Part shown: positions 14,504 through 21,856 of the stretch, piece by piece | Numbering within the stretch: the first letter of the stretch is position 1 | How the letters are laid out: each line of letters starts with the position of its first letter | Virus record (IMG/VR): IMGVR_UViG_3300028610_000804 | Span: 1 to 64,000 of that record | Length of the DNA: 64,000 nucleotides | Source: a virus | Direction: 5' to 3' (one strand) | Translations under genes and position numbers: made by a program | The notes under the pieces: model-generated | What the model was told of the DNA's origin: nothing | Databases searched by the model: none | What the model saw: only the letters and a program-made list of their open reading frames with translations

Positions 14504-14662
14504 GAAAAAGAAGAATTAAAAAAGATTTATCAAGATGAATTCAAAAAACACTGTGATGAGTACATTCACGCTCAGAATGCAAACGATAGGAGTAAAACAA
14601 TTTTCCACCACAGCCAGTACAAAGCCTTAGAAATTTTAATGGAAGGATTGAACAGAGTATAA
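14501..14662 (+). CDS. Hypothetical helical protein, 53 aa
   Basis: This charged helical protein starts MEKEELKKIYQDEFKKHC and ends YKALEILMEGLNRV. It uses the repeated leader and is followed by an intrinsic terminator. The family is unknown. Confidence 0.55.
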   Translation: MEKEELKKIYQDEFKKHCDEYIHAQNANDRSKTIFHHSQYKALEILMEGLNRV

Positions 14663-14711
14663 ACCAGATAAGAAATCTGCTATAATATTAAGCACATAAT
14701 AATTACTTTTT

Positions 14712-14743
14712 ACCCCATTTGATTATGTCATTTGGGGTTTTTC
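14712..14743 (+). terminator. Intrinsic terminator
   Basis: ACCCCA (14712-14717) pairs with TGGGGT (14733-14738), with an inner TGA/TCA pairing, and TTTTTCT follows. It closes the accessory gene block before the head genes. Confidence 0.8.
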
Positions 14744-14753
14744 TATTTATTTA

Positions 14754-14780
14754 CCTCCCTCCCTCGCTCCCTATAGGGAG
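14754..14780 (-). repeat. Copy 2 of the CCCTATAGGGAG repeat, inverted
   Basis: CTCCCTATAGGGAG (14767-14780) is a perfect 14-base palindrome with a CT-rich tract on its left. On the minus strand it reads as the palindrome followed by a GA-rich tract, as do copies 1 and 3 on the plus strand. It sits between the 14712 terminator and the holin-like gene. Confidence 0.65.
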
Positions 14781-14869
14781 CAGGCTGCTAAATCATACTT
14801 AAATAACCTCATGTGGTAAAAATAAATTCTTTTGCTATTATTGAAATACTTTTAGCAAAGGAATGGGAT

Positions 14870-15082
14870 ATGAAGAAACCTAAATTTTTAACTAATTGGA
14901 AAACTACTGCTGCAGGTGTTGTCACTGCAGGTGCTATTATTTTTCCACAAGTGCAGTACTACATTGACGATGACCCCACAACTAACCCAGAGTGGAAAAT
15001 AGTTTTGGGGGCTGTTGGCGTCCTGCTTGGTTTTGCAGCTTCACGTGACGGCGATAAGTCATCTCAAGGAAAGAAGATATAA
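14870..15082 (+). CDS. Holin-like two-helix membrane protein
   Basis: The start at 14870 follows AAGGAATGGGAT; an upstream in-frame start at 14813 lacks a ribosome site. The 70 residues hold two moderately hydrophobic helices (TTAAGVVTAGAIIFPQVQYY and IVLGAVGVLLGFAAS) and a polar tail (RDGDKSSQGKK). Short proteins of this layout, beginning with a K-NWKTT motif, are often annotated as phage holins. A distinct membrane role is possible. Confidence 0.6.
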   Translation: MKKPKFLTNWKTTAAGVVTAGAIIFPQVQYYIDDDPTTNPEWKIVLGAVGVLLGFAASRDGDKSSQGKKI

Positions 15083-15333
15083 TGCCCAGAACATCAGAAG
15101 TTAACGGCCATAGCCATGCGTTTGTGCCAATGCAAGAAGACGGTAAAAGGCTTGATGACAATGCAACACATGCATTTGGCAAAACTACTTTAGACGGTAC
15201 ACGCACTTCAAGATTTCATGATCATAATTGGTCTATGTGGTGGGATGGTGATAAAAAGAAGTTTGAAGTGACATTTTCCCCAGGTGGTGAAGACCGCCAT
15301 ACACATGATGATATGACCATAGATAATTTTTAG
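15082..15333 (+). CDS. His-rich hypothetical protein, 83 aa
   Basis: The protein has eleven or so histidines in spaced motifs: NGHSHAF, NATHAFG, SRFHDHNW and DRHTHDD. They suggest binding of metal ions, perhaps as a small virion or fibre component. It overlaps the holin-like gene by one base. No family was recognised. Confidence 0.6.
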   Translation: MPRTSEVNGHSHAFVPMQEDGKRLDDNATHAFGKTTLDGTRTSRFHDHNWSMWWDGDKKKFEVTFSPGGEDRHTHDDMTIDNF

Positions 15334-15334
15334 T

Positions 15335-15475
15335 ATGTGTGCTGCACTTGGCGAATTCATTTTCTCAATACTTAAAGGGTTATTGCCTGAATGGGATAAT
15401 TTCAACGAAGTAGAGATAGAATCAGAACTAGATTTTTTAGATCATCCTAAAGAAATGGATCAACCGAATGCTTAG
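15335..15475 (+). CDS. Hypothetical acidic protein, 46 aa
   Basis: A hydrophobic N-terminal helix (CAALGEFIFSILKGLL) with a Cys near the start is followed by an acidic tail. It might be membrane associated. It overlaps the next small gene by 8 bases. Confidence 0.45.
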   Translation: MCAALGEFIFSILKGLLPEWDNFNEVEIESELDFLDHPKEMDQPNA

Positions 15476-15587
15476 ATACTCAGAAGATCAATACATTAGT
15501 GTTAAGTGGTGTGTAGGTAGTGCCTGGGGTGTTGGGGGTTACTTAAGCTGCACTTATATTGTTGGAGAAAAGCGGAGTAAAAAATAA
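15468..15587 (+). CDS. Hypothetical protein, 39 aa
   Basis: This short Gly- and aromatic-rich product (VKWCVGSAWGVGGYLSCTY) is coupled on both sides: the start overlaps the previous gene and the TAA overlaps the portal ATG. The function is unknown. Confidence 0.4.
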   Translation: MLRYSEDQYISVKWCVGSAWGVGGYLSCTYIVGEKRSKK

Positions 15588-17095
15588 TGGTGAACACTGT
15601 AAGTACTCCTAAAAAAGCTGATGTATCTACACCTTCAGTACGCTATGATACCATGCGTGAAAAGTTCTCTTGGGATTTAATATCAGATTTACTTGATGGC
15701 ACAAAAGCAATGCGTAAAGGTGCTACCAAGTGGCTACCTAAGCAGGAAGCCGAATCACAAACTGCATATGAAAACAGGTTAGATAGATCATTTTTGTTTG
15801 AAGGTTTGGGAAACACTATTGATAGGCTGTCTGCAAAACCATTTAAAAAACAGGTTACATGGGCTCCTACTGAAGGTTTAGACCCTGCTTTAGAAGCTGT
15901 TTTTAAAGATGTGGATAAAAAAGGCAGGAGTGTAACTCAGTTTGGGTATGACCTTTTTAGAACATCTTTAAAGTGGGGCCTTTCACATGTACTTGTAGAT
16001 TTTAACACAATGAAATTTTTTGATAAAAATGATGTGCCAAGAACAGCCACAATAGCAGAAGAAAAATCTGCAGGGGCAAGGCCTGTATGGTCTGAGATTT
16101 CGCCGTTAAATTTGTTCTTCTGGAAGGTGGGAGAGGACACAAAGTTAGATGAGATAAGGTATTTTCAAAGTTTTATTTCTAGTGAAGGTGATTTTGGGGA
16201 CGAAGTAGTTAAACAAATTAAAAGATGGACACGTACAAAATGGGAACTATGGCAAGAAAGTAAAAATGCTGATAGCTCTAGTACTTGGGTTCTAAAGGAA
16301 AGTGACACACATACATTTGGGGAGATACCTTTAGTTACTTACTACACAGATCAAGATGGAGACCTAACAGCAAAGCCACCATTTTTAAAACTAGCTTGGT
16401 TAAACCTTACACATTGGCAATCATACTCTGACCAACGCAGCTTACTTAATGTTGCACGTGCAGGTGTACTTTTTATTAAAGGTGTCACACAAGAACAAGT
16501 AGATAATGGTATTACTATAGGACCTCGTGCACAATTTGCTACAGCGAACCATGAGGCTGATATGAAATGGGTAGAACATTCAGGAAATTCAATTAAAGTA
16601 GGTCAAGATGATATCATGGATATCGAAAATAAAATGACTGTGGTAGGTACTGAACCTTTGGTTATTACAAGCCCTTCTGTAAGTGCTACTGGTAGGGCCA
16701 TTGATGCTAATGACAATGAGAGTGCTGTACAAGCTTGGATTAGGCGAGAAGAAGAAGCCCTAAATAAATCTGCAGAATTTTCTGCGCGGTGGTTAAATAA
16801 AAAATTACCTAAAGATTTTTCATTTGATATTTTTAATGACTTTGGTGTGGTGTTTAGCAATAAAGAAGATTTAACAATTCTTTTTAACATGAGAGCTGCT
16901 AAAGAAATATCACAAACTACATTTTTAACTGAGTTGAAACGCCGAAGTGTGTTATCTGAAAATGTAAATATTGAAGATGAGATAGAAGCTATTTTAGCTG
17001 AAGGCCCAGCTTTAGGACTTATTACAGGGGACGATGATGACCCCGATGATGATGGGACAAACCAAGATGATAGCGAACTTGAAATGGACGAGTGA
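15587..17095 (+). CDS. Portal protein (DUF4055-like)
   Basis: This 502-residue protein has features of DUF4055 portals: an early aromatic-charged segment (KFSWDLISDLLDGTKAMRKG), NRSFLFEGLGNTIDRL-like text near residue 65, and LAWLNLTHWQSYSDQRSLLN in the middle. It also has a long helical C-terminal region ending in a very acidic tail (DDDDPDDDGTNQDDSE). It forms the ring through which DNA enters. Its position before the MuF, scaffold and coat genes supports the call. Confidence 0.85.
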   Translation: MVNTVSTPKKADVSTPSVRYDTMREKFSWDLISDLLDGTKAMRKGATKWLPKQEAESQTAYENRLDRSFLFEGLGNTIDRLSAKPFKKQVTWAPTEGLDPALEAVFKDVDKKGRSVTQFGYDLFRTSLKWGLSHVLVDFNTMKFFDKNDVPRTATIAEEKSAGARPVWSEISPLNLFFWKVGEDTKLDEIRYFQSFISSEGDFGDEVVKQIKRWTRTKWELWQESKNADSSSTWVLKESDTHTFGEIPLVTYYTDQDGDLTAKPPFLKLAWLNLTHWQSYSDQRSLLNVARAGVLFIKGVTQEQVDNGITIGPRAQFATANHEADMKWVEHSGNSIKVGQDDIMDIENKMTVVGTEPLVITSPSVSATGRAIDANDNESAVQAWIRREEEALNKSAEFSARWLNKKLPKDFSFDIFNDFGVVFSNKEDLTILFNMRAAKEISQTTFLTELKRRSVLSENVNIEDEIEAILAEGPALGLITGDDDDPDDDGTNQDDSELEMDE

Positions 17096-17243
17096 AGAAC
17101 TAGCGTTTTTATTATATCTTGAATACAAGCGCGGTATACGTGGGCGTGAAATGATGGAAAGAATTTTTATCCATTTAGATAAAGGCATGCGGCAACACTA
17201 TATAGATAAAATAATGGGAGACACTGATGCCAAAACACCTTAA
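17067..17243 (+). CDS. Hypothetical protein, 58 aa
   Basis: The start at 17067 lies within the acidic tail of the portal gene. The protein is helical (EELAFLLYLEYKRGIRGREM). No family was recognised; a small head-assembly factor is possible from its position. Confidence 0.5.
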   Translation: MIANLKWTSEELAFLLYLEYKRGIRGREMMERIFIHLDKGMRQHYIDKIMGDTDAKTP

Positions 17244-17334
17244 AAAAACTACTGCACCTAAAAAATCTGTAACCAAAAGATCTATAACTAAACGTACTGT
17301 TAAAAAGAAAAATAAACCTAATGGCAATAAATGA
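17227..17334 (+). CDS. 35-aa Lys/Thr-rich basic peptide
   Basis: It consists of repeated Lys-Thr, Lys-Lys and Lys-Arg groups (KKTTAPKKSVTKRSITKRT). It overlaps both neighbours. Such peptides may bind nucleic acid; the function is unknown. Confidence 0.4.
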   Translation: MPKHLKKTTAPKKSVTKRSITKRTVKKKNKPNGNK

Positions 17335-19408
17335 CGACATACAAGATGAGGCCATAAAGCATGCTATTTTTTTAGAGCGCCTGCGTAATAAAGAAGTCAA
17401 TAAAATTTTAGCCACGCTTAATGATGATGTGCTGCCTGATGTCGAAAAAGAGATAAACCGCAGACTGCGCAGAAATATGTCAGCGGATAGATTTATCAGA
17501 ATGCGAAAAGCATACACAATACTTTTGCGTGAAGGGTACAAGGGTTTAGGTGTTGACCTTAAGAGTGATCTTTTAGACATTGCAAATAATGAAGCAGAGA
17601 ATCAAATACGTATTATTAATAAAAATTCCCCTATTTCATTAGCACTAACTGTACCCTCTCAAGCAGTGATGCGGCAAATTGTAAATGGTAAAGTAAGAGG
17701 GCAAACTATTAAAAAATATTTTAATCAGTATGCAGACCGGGACGCCAATGAAATTACAAGACGGCTTAGTATAGGTTTAGCAGAGGGTGACAGTATCCCG
17801 GATATGACGCGTAGGATTGTCGGCACAAAAGCACAAGGTTTTTCAGATGGTGTTTTTAATGGTACTCGCCATAACGCGCAGACGTTAGTGCGCACATCTG
17901 TGACCGAGGTAACTGTAAAAGCAAGAGAAGCAACCTACGAAGCAAATTCTGATGTGATTGATAAAGTAAAATATGTCGCAACACTAGACAGCCGTACAAC
18001 ACCTATCTGCGCTTCTCTTGATGGTGAGGTATTCCCAATTGGTGAAGGCCCCAGGCCTCCCCAACATTTTAATGCGCTTGTGGGGGGTACTCTAATAACT
18101 ACAAAAAAAGGTTTAACACCTATTGAAGATGTTAAGGTAGGTGACGAGGTATTGACACATTTAAACAGATGGAAAAAAGTTTATACAGTTATGGCTAAAT
18201 CACATAACGGTAAAATTAAAAAACTAAAAACGTCTTTCAATACCTGTGTTAGCCTCACGGACGACCACCCGATACTTACCAAAACCAGAGGATGGCTTAA
18301 TGCTAGGGATGTTTGTACAGGTGATGTACTTTTTCAAAACTTTGAAAAGTTTACTAAGATGCCAATGGCCGTTGGGGTGTCGTCTGTAATCACGCAGGCT
18401 GTCTTGACTAACTCGCACAACATGCCAACCAAGTGTATTGAGGACCTTATCCCGTATAGCATCAGCAGTTTTTCTGCTGGCATGTCCTCTACCGTCAATC
18501 TCAAGGATAACTTTACCAAAAGTAAAATCAGCAATACCACCCCTGACAGATTTTTGAAAACAAAATATTATACCCCTGCGTTGAAATATTTTAATAAGTG
18601 CCGCTTCATGTCTTGTTGGATTTTTACTATAATTATCAGCACGTGTTTTAAGAATTTTTTCTTTAGTGCCTTTATCAAACATTGGGTTAGACTTCTTCAT
18701 TCTTGCAGAACTTTGTTTAGCAAGCTTTTTACTTTTTTTGATATTCTGTTTTCTCCAATGGTCAGCACCAGATGCCCCCTTAAGATGGCCATTAGCGTGC
18801 CCACTTCTAATACTCTCGGTTCTGGTGCGTGTCTTAATTCCCAAGCGTTTGCAACTACTTTGCACAACAGTTTTACCTACCCCAAGTTCTCTTTCAATTT
18901 GTCTAAGAGGTTTACCCAATTTCCAGTGCTCTCTTTTAATAATTTTTTCAAGTTCTTTTTTAGTGAACGTAGCCATAACTCCCCCTCTAATTGGTTTGCC
19001 TCATCAAGCATATCAAATGTAGATGAGTACTACAACGGGTATGTTTACAATCTAGCTGTTGTGGATGACGAGACTTATTTAGCTAATGGGTTATTAGTGC
19101 ATAATTGCAGGAGTACCACGGTACCTGTAATAAAATCATTTGAGGATTTAGGCATACCAGGGCTTAATGAATTACCACCATCTACCAGGGCATCAGCAAG
19201 CGATACCTTTAAAGGGCAGGTTCCGGCTACTCAAACATACCCCCAGTGGTTACGCAATCAGTCAAAGGCTACCCAGCAAATGGCTTTAGGCAAAGAAAGG
19301 TCTGCGTTATTTCGGCGCGGGAAGCTGAACGATAAGTTCTTTTTTAATGATAAAACTAAGCAGCTTACCCTTCCACAGATGCGTGCAGCTGAAGCAAAAT
19401 TAGATTAA
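17321..19408 (+). CDS. MuF-like minor head protein interrupted by an intein
   Basis: The host protein is a phage Mu gpF-like (MuF) minor head protein. Its N-extein is residues 1-251, ending in the family motif GEGPRPPQHFN. The C-extein is residues 596-695, starting CRSTTVPV. Together they rebuild the MuF motif PPxHxNCRST. Excision of the 344-residue intein would leave a 351-residue protein. MuF proteins link the portal and capsid and may enter the cell. Earlier segments TPICASLDGEVFPI and ARTSVTEV-like RTSVTEVTVKAREATYE also match. The intein carries an antisense endonuclease gene. Confidence 0.9.
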   Translation: MAINDDIQDEAIKHAIFLERLRNKEVNKILATLNDDVLPDVEKEINRRLRRNMSADRFIRMRKAYTILLREGYKGLGVDLKSDLLDIANNEAENQIRIINKNSPISLALTVPSQAVMRQIVNGKVRGQTIKKYFNQYADRDANEITRRLSIGLAEGDSIPDMTRRIVGTKAQGFSDGVFNGTRHNAQTLVRTSVTEVTVKAREATYEANSDVIDKVKYVATLDSRTTPICASLDGEVFPIGEGPRPPQHFNALVGGTLITTKKGLTPIEDVKVGDEVLTHLNRWKKVYTVMAKSHNGKIKKLKTSFNTCVSLTDDHPILTKTRGWLNARDVCTGDVLFQNFEKFTKMPMAVGVSSVITQAVLTNSHNMPTKCIEDLIPYSISSFSAGMSSTVNLKDNFTKSKISNTTPDRFLKTKYYTPALKYFNKCRFMSCWIFTIIISTCFKNFFFSAFIKHWVRLLHSCRTLFSKLFTFFDILFSPMVSTRCPLKMAISVPTSNTLGSGACLNSQAFATTLHNSFTYPKFSFNLSKRFTQFPVLSFNNFFKFFFSERSHNSPSNWFASSSISNVDEYYNGYVYNLAVVDDETYLANGLLVHNCRSTTVPVIKSFEDLGIPGLNELPPSTRASASDTFKGQVPATQTYPQWLRNQSKATQQMALGKERSALFRRGKLNDKFFFNDKTKQLTLPQMRAAEAKLD
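18074..19105 (+). other. Ala1 intein in the MuF protein
   Basis: The intein covers codons 252-595 and begins with Ala instead of Cys or Ser (ALVGGTLITTKKG, block A). Block B has the TxxH motif (SLTDDHPILT) followed by GWLNARDV. Blocks F and G read VYNLAV and TYLANGLLVHN, with the +1 residue Cys. Ala1 inteins of the KlbA-like class 2 splice by direct attack of Cys+1. Block F lacks the Cys of class 3. The central 200 residues are only the mirror image of an antisense gene and hold no LAGLIDADG motif. Confidence 0.9.
18224..18976 (-). CDS. Antisense homing endonuclease of Vsr-like/EDxHD type inside the intein
   Basis: This 250-residue gene lies wholly within the intein on the opposite strand. 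It has its own ribosome site (AGAGGGGGAGTT before the ATG). Residues 4-50 form a helix-turn-helix (PLRQIERELGVGKTVVQSS). Residues 120-195 are a Vsr/DUF559-like nuclease: Glu124 (RHEAAL), Asp150 (GGIADF), Glu159 and Asp161 with His165 (LEIDGRGH), and Asp176. The last 40 residues overlap intein block B and are probably an extension. Its codons are exact complements of the sense codons. It should cut intein-free MuF alleles and promote homing. Confidence 0.85.
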   Translation of the reverse strand: MATFTKKELEKIIKREHWKLGKPLRQIERELGVGKTVVQSSCKRLGIKTRTRTESIRSGHANGHLKGASGADHWRKQNIKKSKKLAKQSSARMKKSNPMFDKGTKEKILKTRADNYSKNPTRHEAALIKIFQRRGIIFCFQKSVRGGIADFTFGKVILEIDGRGHASRKTADAIRDKVLNTLGWHVVRVSQDSLRDYRRHPNGHWHLSKLFKVLKKYITCTNIPSIKPSSGFGKYRVVVREANTGIERRF

Positions 19409-19488
19409 TTTGTGTAGATACTTTGAAATATTTTAAAATATTTGTAACTATTTAGGACTATTTAAAACTTTTTCTAAAAACCACATTT

Positions 19489-19510
19489 CCCCCTATAGGG
19501 AGGGAGGGAC
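19489..19510 (+). repeat. Copy 3 of the CCCTATAGGGAG repeat
   Basis: CCCCCTATAGGGAGGGAGGGAC contains the CCCTATAGGG palindrome (19491-19500) and a GA-rich tail, as in copy 1. It lies upstream of the scaffold-capsid promoter. A perfect AT palindrome (AAATATTTTAAAATATTT, near 19425) lies just before it. Confidence 0.65.
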
Positions 19511-19533
19511 CAGAAACGCCAAATTTTAAGGGT

Positions 19534-19562
19534 TTGAAAAGTCTGTTTTGAGACCATATATT
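19534..19562 (+). promoter_or_regulatory. Sigma70-like promoter for scaffold and coat genes
   Basis: TTGAAA (19534-19539) and TATATT (19557-19562) are 17 bases apart. The expected transcript starts near 19569 and would carry two hairpins in its leader. Confidence 0.65.
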
Positions 19563-19602
19563 ATTTAGTAAGCAGTTGAGCGAAACCTCAGTATTTTAAA
19601 AC

Positions 19603-19636
19603 GTGGCGAGACGCCACCCAACAGGGCGAGACGCCC
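19603..19636 (+). promoter_or_regulatory. Tandem AGA-triloop hairpins in the scaffold leader
   Basis: GTGGCG-AGA-CGCCAC (19603-19617) and GGGCG-AGA-CGCCC (19624-19636) lie 6 bases apart just before the AAGGA ribosome site of the scaffold gene. A third of the same design is found at 20499. They may control RNA processing, stability or translation. Confidence 0.6.
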
Positions 19637-19647
19637 AAGGATTAAAT

Positions 19648-20463
19648 ATGACACTAGCAGCAGTAATTAACAAAGAAGCATACGACACTCTAGAAGATGT
19701 GATTAAAGCAGAGTACATTGAAAACCCAAAAGAGCCTGGGAAATTCATCCCAGATATCAAACCTATGGACGGTTTTGAATTTGCAAACACAGCCGCATTA
19801 AAATCAGCTCTCGAAACTGAAAGGCATACTGGCGCTGAAAGCGTTAAAGCCTTAAAAGTTTTTGATGGTATTGATGCAAAAGCCGCAAAGGTAGCCATAG
19901 CCAAGTATGAAGAATTTAAAAACTTGGACCCGGACGCTAAGGCTAAAGAGCAGTTTGAAGGAATGAAAGGTGATCTTATTACAGCGCATACTACCGAGAT
20001 GGCAACTATGCAGCAAGTAGTGGACGCCTCTATGGGGCAATTGAGAACAAACTTGATTGATGCCCAGGCAACAAAGGCTATTCAAGAAGCTGGGGGTTCT
20101 ATTGAGTTACTTTTACCGCACGTTAAACAACATGTAAAGATGAAGCAGGTAGACGATAAGTTTGTAGCAGAAGTTGTTAATGCAGAAGGTGTGGCACGCA
20201 TTGCAGGTAGTGCAGGTACGGCAATGACAATAACTCAATTAGTCGAAGAAATGAAAAGTAAAGATAGTTTTGGTGCTGCTTTTAGTGGTACTGGAAATTC
20301 CGGCAGTGGTGGAGGGTCTGGCGATTCATCCGATAAAAATGCAGGAAACACAGGGGGTGGCAATAAACCTGTAGTTAAAGGTGAAGTTGATGGTAATGAT
20401 CAAAATGCTATCAATAATAGCTTAGAGGCAATTGCAAAAGGGAACACTAAGGTCGTACGCTAA
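19648..20463 (+). CDS. Probable capsid scaffold protein
   Basis: The start at 19648 follows AAGGATTAAAT; a GTG at 19603 would put the leader hairpins in the coding region. The 271 residues are largely helical and charged (SALETERHTGAESVKALKVF), with a Gly/Ser-rich linker near residue 215 (GTGNSGSGGGSGDSS) and a short end. Size, composition and position directly before the coat gene fit a scaffold that shapes the prohead. Sequence similarity to a named family was not recognised. Confidence 0.7.
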   Translation: MTLAAVINKEAYDTLEDVIKAEYIENPKEPGKFIPDIKPMDGFEFANTAALKSALETERHTGAESVKALKVFDGIDAKAAKVAIAKYEEFKNLDPDAKAKEQFEGMKGDLITAHTTEMATMQQVVDASMGQLRTNLIDAQATKAIQEAGGSIELLLPHVKQHVKMKQVDDKFVAEVVNAEGVARIAGSAGTAMTITQLVEEMKSKDSFGAAFSGTGNSGSGGGSGDSSDKNAGNTGGGNKPVVKGEVDGNDQNAINNSLEAIAKGNTKVVR

Positions 20464-20498
20464 CGATTGAAGTTATCCTAAAAATCCCCTAGATAAAT

Positions 20499-20515
20499 CG
20501 CGGCGAGACGCTGCG
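20499..20515 (+). promoter_or_regulatory. AGA-triloop hairpin between scaffold and coat genes
   Basis: CGCGGCG-AGA-CGCTGCG forms seven pairs with one G-U. It shares the GGCGAGACGC core with the two hairpins at 19603-19636, so a common protein or RNase may act on all three. The coat gene's strong AGGAGG site follows 60 bases later. Confidence 0.6.
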
Positions 20516-20588
20516 TAGCTTCCGAGATGGTAGCTTTCTGTTAAACATGAATCGTAAACAATTAAGCTCTATCTAGGAGGCTATAACA

Positions 20589-21839
20589 ATGGCAAATAAT
20601 TTGGATGATATCCTACCAAAAATTCTCGCACGGGGACTTTTGGCATTACGCGAGGCTGCGGTTATGCCTCGTTTGGTCAATGGTGACTACGCACAAGAGG
20701 CTGCAAAAAAAGGCGACACAATTAATGTGCCCATTCCTTCTGCAGTATCTACTTCTGATGTAGCACCATCAAACACACCCCCAGTACCTGCAAGCACCAC
20801 GATTGAAACAGTGCCCATCCCTTTGAATTATTGGAGGCAGAACGACGCTATCCATTTGACCGATAAAGATTTGGTTGAAATTGACGCACGTGAAGATTTT
20901 TTACCTATGCAAATGTCAGAAGCTATCAGAACACTAGCCAATGATGTAAACCGTTCTATTCATGAAGAGTACCGTGGCCCAGTGCGTGGTGTTTTTGGTG
21001 TTACCGGAACAGCTGGCACAACTCCATTTGGTACAAGCGTAGGCGTTAAATCAGCTACTCAAGTACGTAAAATTTTGAATCAGCAGGTTTGCCCTAAAGA
21101 TAACAGGCGCGGTGTACTTGATTTTGATGCAGAAGCCCAAGCGCTTGAGCTTGAACCGTTCTTTTCTGCAAACAATACTTTGAGTGCAGACGTTATTCTT
21201 GAAGGTGAGATTGGCCGGAAATTTGGTATTGACTGGGTTGCTGATGACGAAGTTATCACACACATAGCCGGTACTATTCTTGCGGGTGCCACACGTACAG
21301 CTGCAGTTAATAATGGTGCTGGTTATGCTATTGGCATCGACACCATCAATATAGACAATGGTGCTGAAGTGTCTGTTGCTGGCACTTTGCTTAATGGTGA
21401 CATTTTCACTTTTGCTGGTCATGCACAATCTTATGTGGTTGTAGATAACGCAGCCTCTGCTGAATTTGCTAATGTTACTGATAACCAAGCAGGTACAGTT
21501 GGCACGTACACATTTGCTGCAAATGCTATCACTGCACTAAAATTTTTCCCAGCTTTGCAAACTGCTGTTGCTGATGACGAAGTGTTGACTGTTATTGATG
21601 ACCACGTAGTTAACCTTGTGTTCCATCGTGACGCATTTGCTTTTGCGACACGCCCACTTACTCAAAGCACTCAAGATTTGGCTTTGGGTTCTAAAATCAT
21701 GTCAATGCAAGACCCTAAAACAGGTATTGTTTTACGTCTTGAAGTATCAAGGCAACATAAACAAGTTGTTTGGGAATTTGATATCTTATGGGGTACCCGC
21801 CTTATTCGTGCAGAACTTGCTGCACGTTTGCTTGGGTAA
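20589..21839 (+). CDS. Major capsid protein (P22 coat-like)
   Basis: This 416-residue protein resembles the P22 coat protein family (gp5-like). The N-terminus has LDDILPKILARGLLALREAA, the middle FVANDVNRSIHEEYRG-like text (LANDVNRSIHEEYRG), and the C-terminus VNLVFHRDAFAFATRPL and WEFDILWGTRLIRAELAARL. An insertion of beta-rich, Ala/Gly-rich sequence (about residues 225-330) would be the surface domain. A near-perfect AGGAGG ribosome site predicts very high expression. Confidence 0.9.
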   Translation: MANNLDDILPKILARGLLALREAAVMPRLVNGDYAQEAAKKGDTINVPIPSAVSTSDVAPSNTPPVPASTTIETVPIPLNYWRQNDAIHLTDKDLVEIDAREDFLPMQMSEAIRTLANDVNRSIHEEYRGPVRGVFGVTGTAGTTPFGTSVGVKSATQVRKILNQQVCPKDNRRGVLDFDAEAQALELEPFFSANNTLSADVILEGEIGRKFGIDWVADDEVITHIAGTILAGATRTAAVNNGAGYAIGIDTINIDNGAEVSVAGTLLNGDIFTFAGHAQSYVVVDNAASAEFANVTDNQAGTVGTYTFAANAITALKFFPALQTAVADDEVLTVIDDHVVNLVFHRDAFAFATRPLTQSTQDLALGSKIMSMQDPKTGIVLRLEVSRQHKQVVWEFDILWGTRLIRAELAARLLG

Positions 21840-21856
21840 CACGCACTAATTTGTAG

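Noticed and set aside
14754-14780. T7-like promoter (TATAGGGAG core)
   Set aside because: The core CTATAGGGAG resembles T7 promoters, but the upstream recognition part does not match and no single-subunit RNA polymerase gene was seen. The element is better treated as a repeat.
18666-19022. 118-codon plus-strand frame opposite the antisense endonuclease
   Set aside because: It is out of register with the intein, has Leu/Ser-rich composition and no ribosome site. It is a shadow of the minus-strand gene.
18074-19105. LAGLIDADG endonuclease domain in the intein
   Set aside because: No LAGLIDADG-type helices are present in the sense translation; the central part is only the complement of the minus-strand gene.
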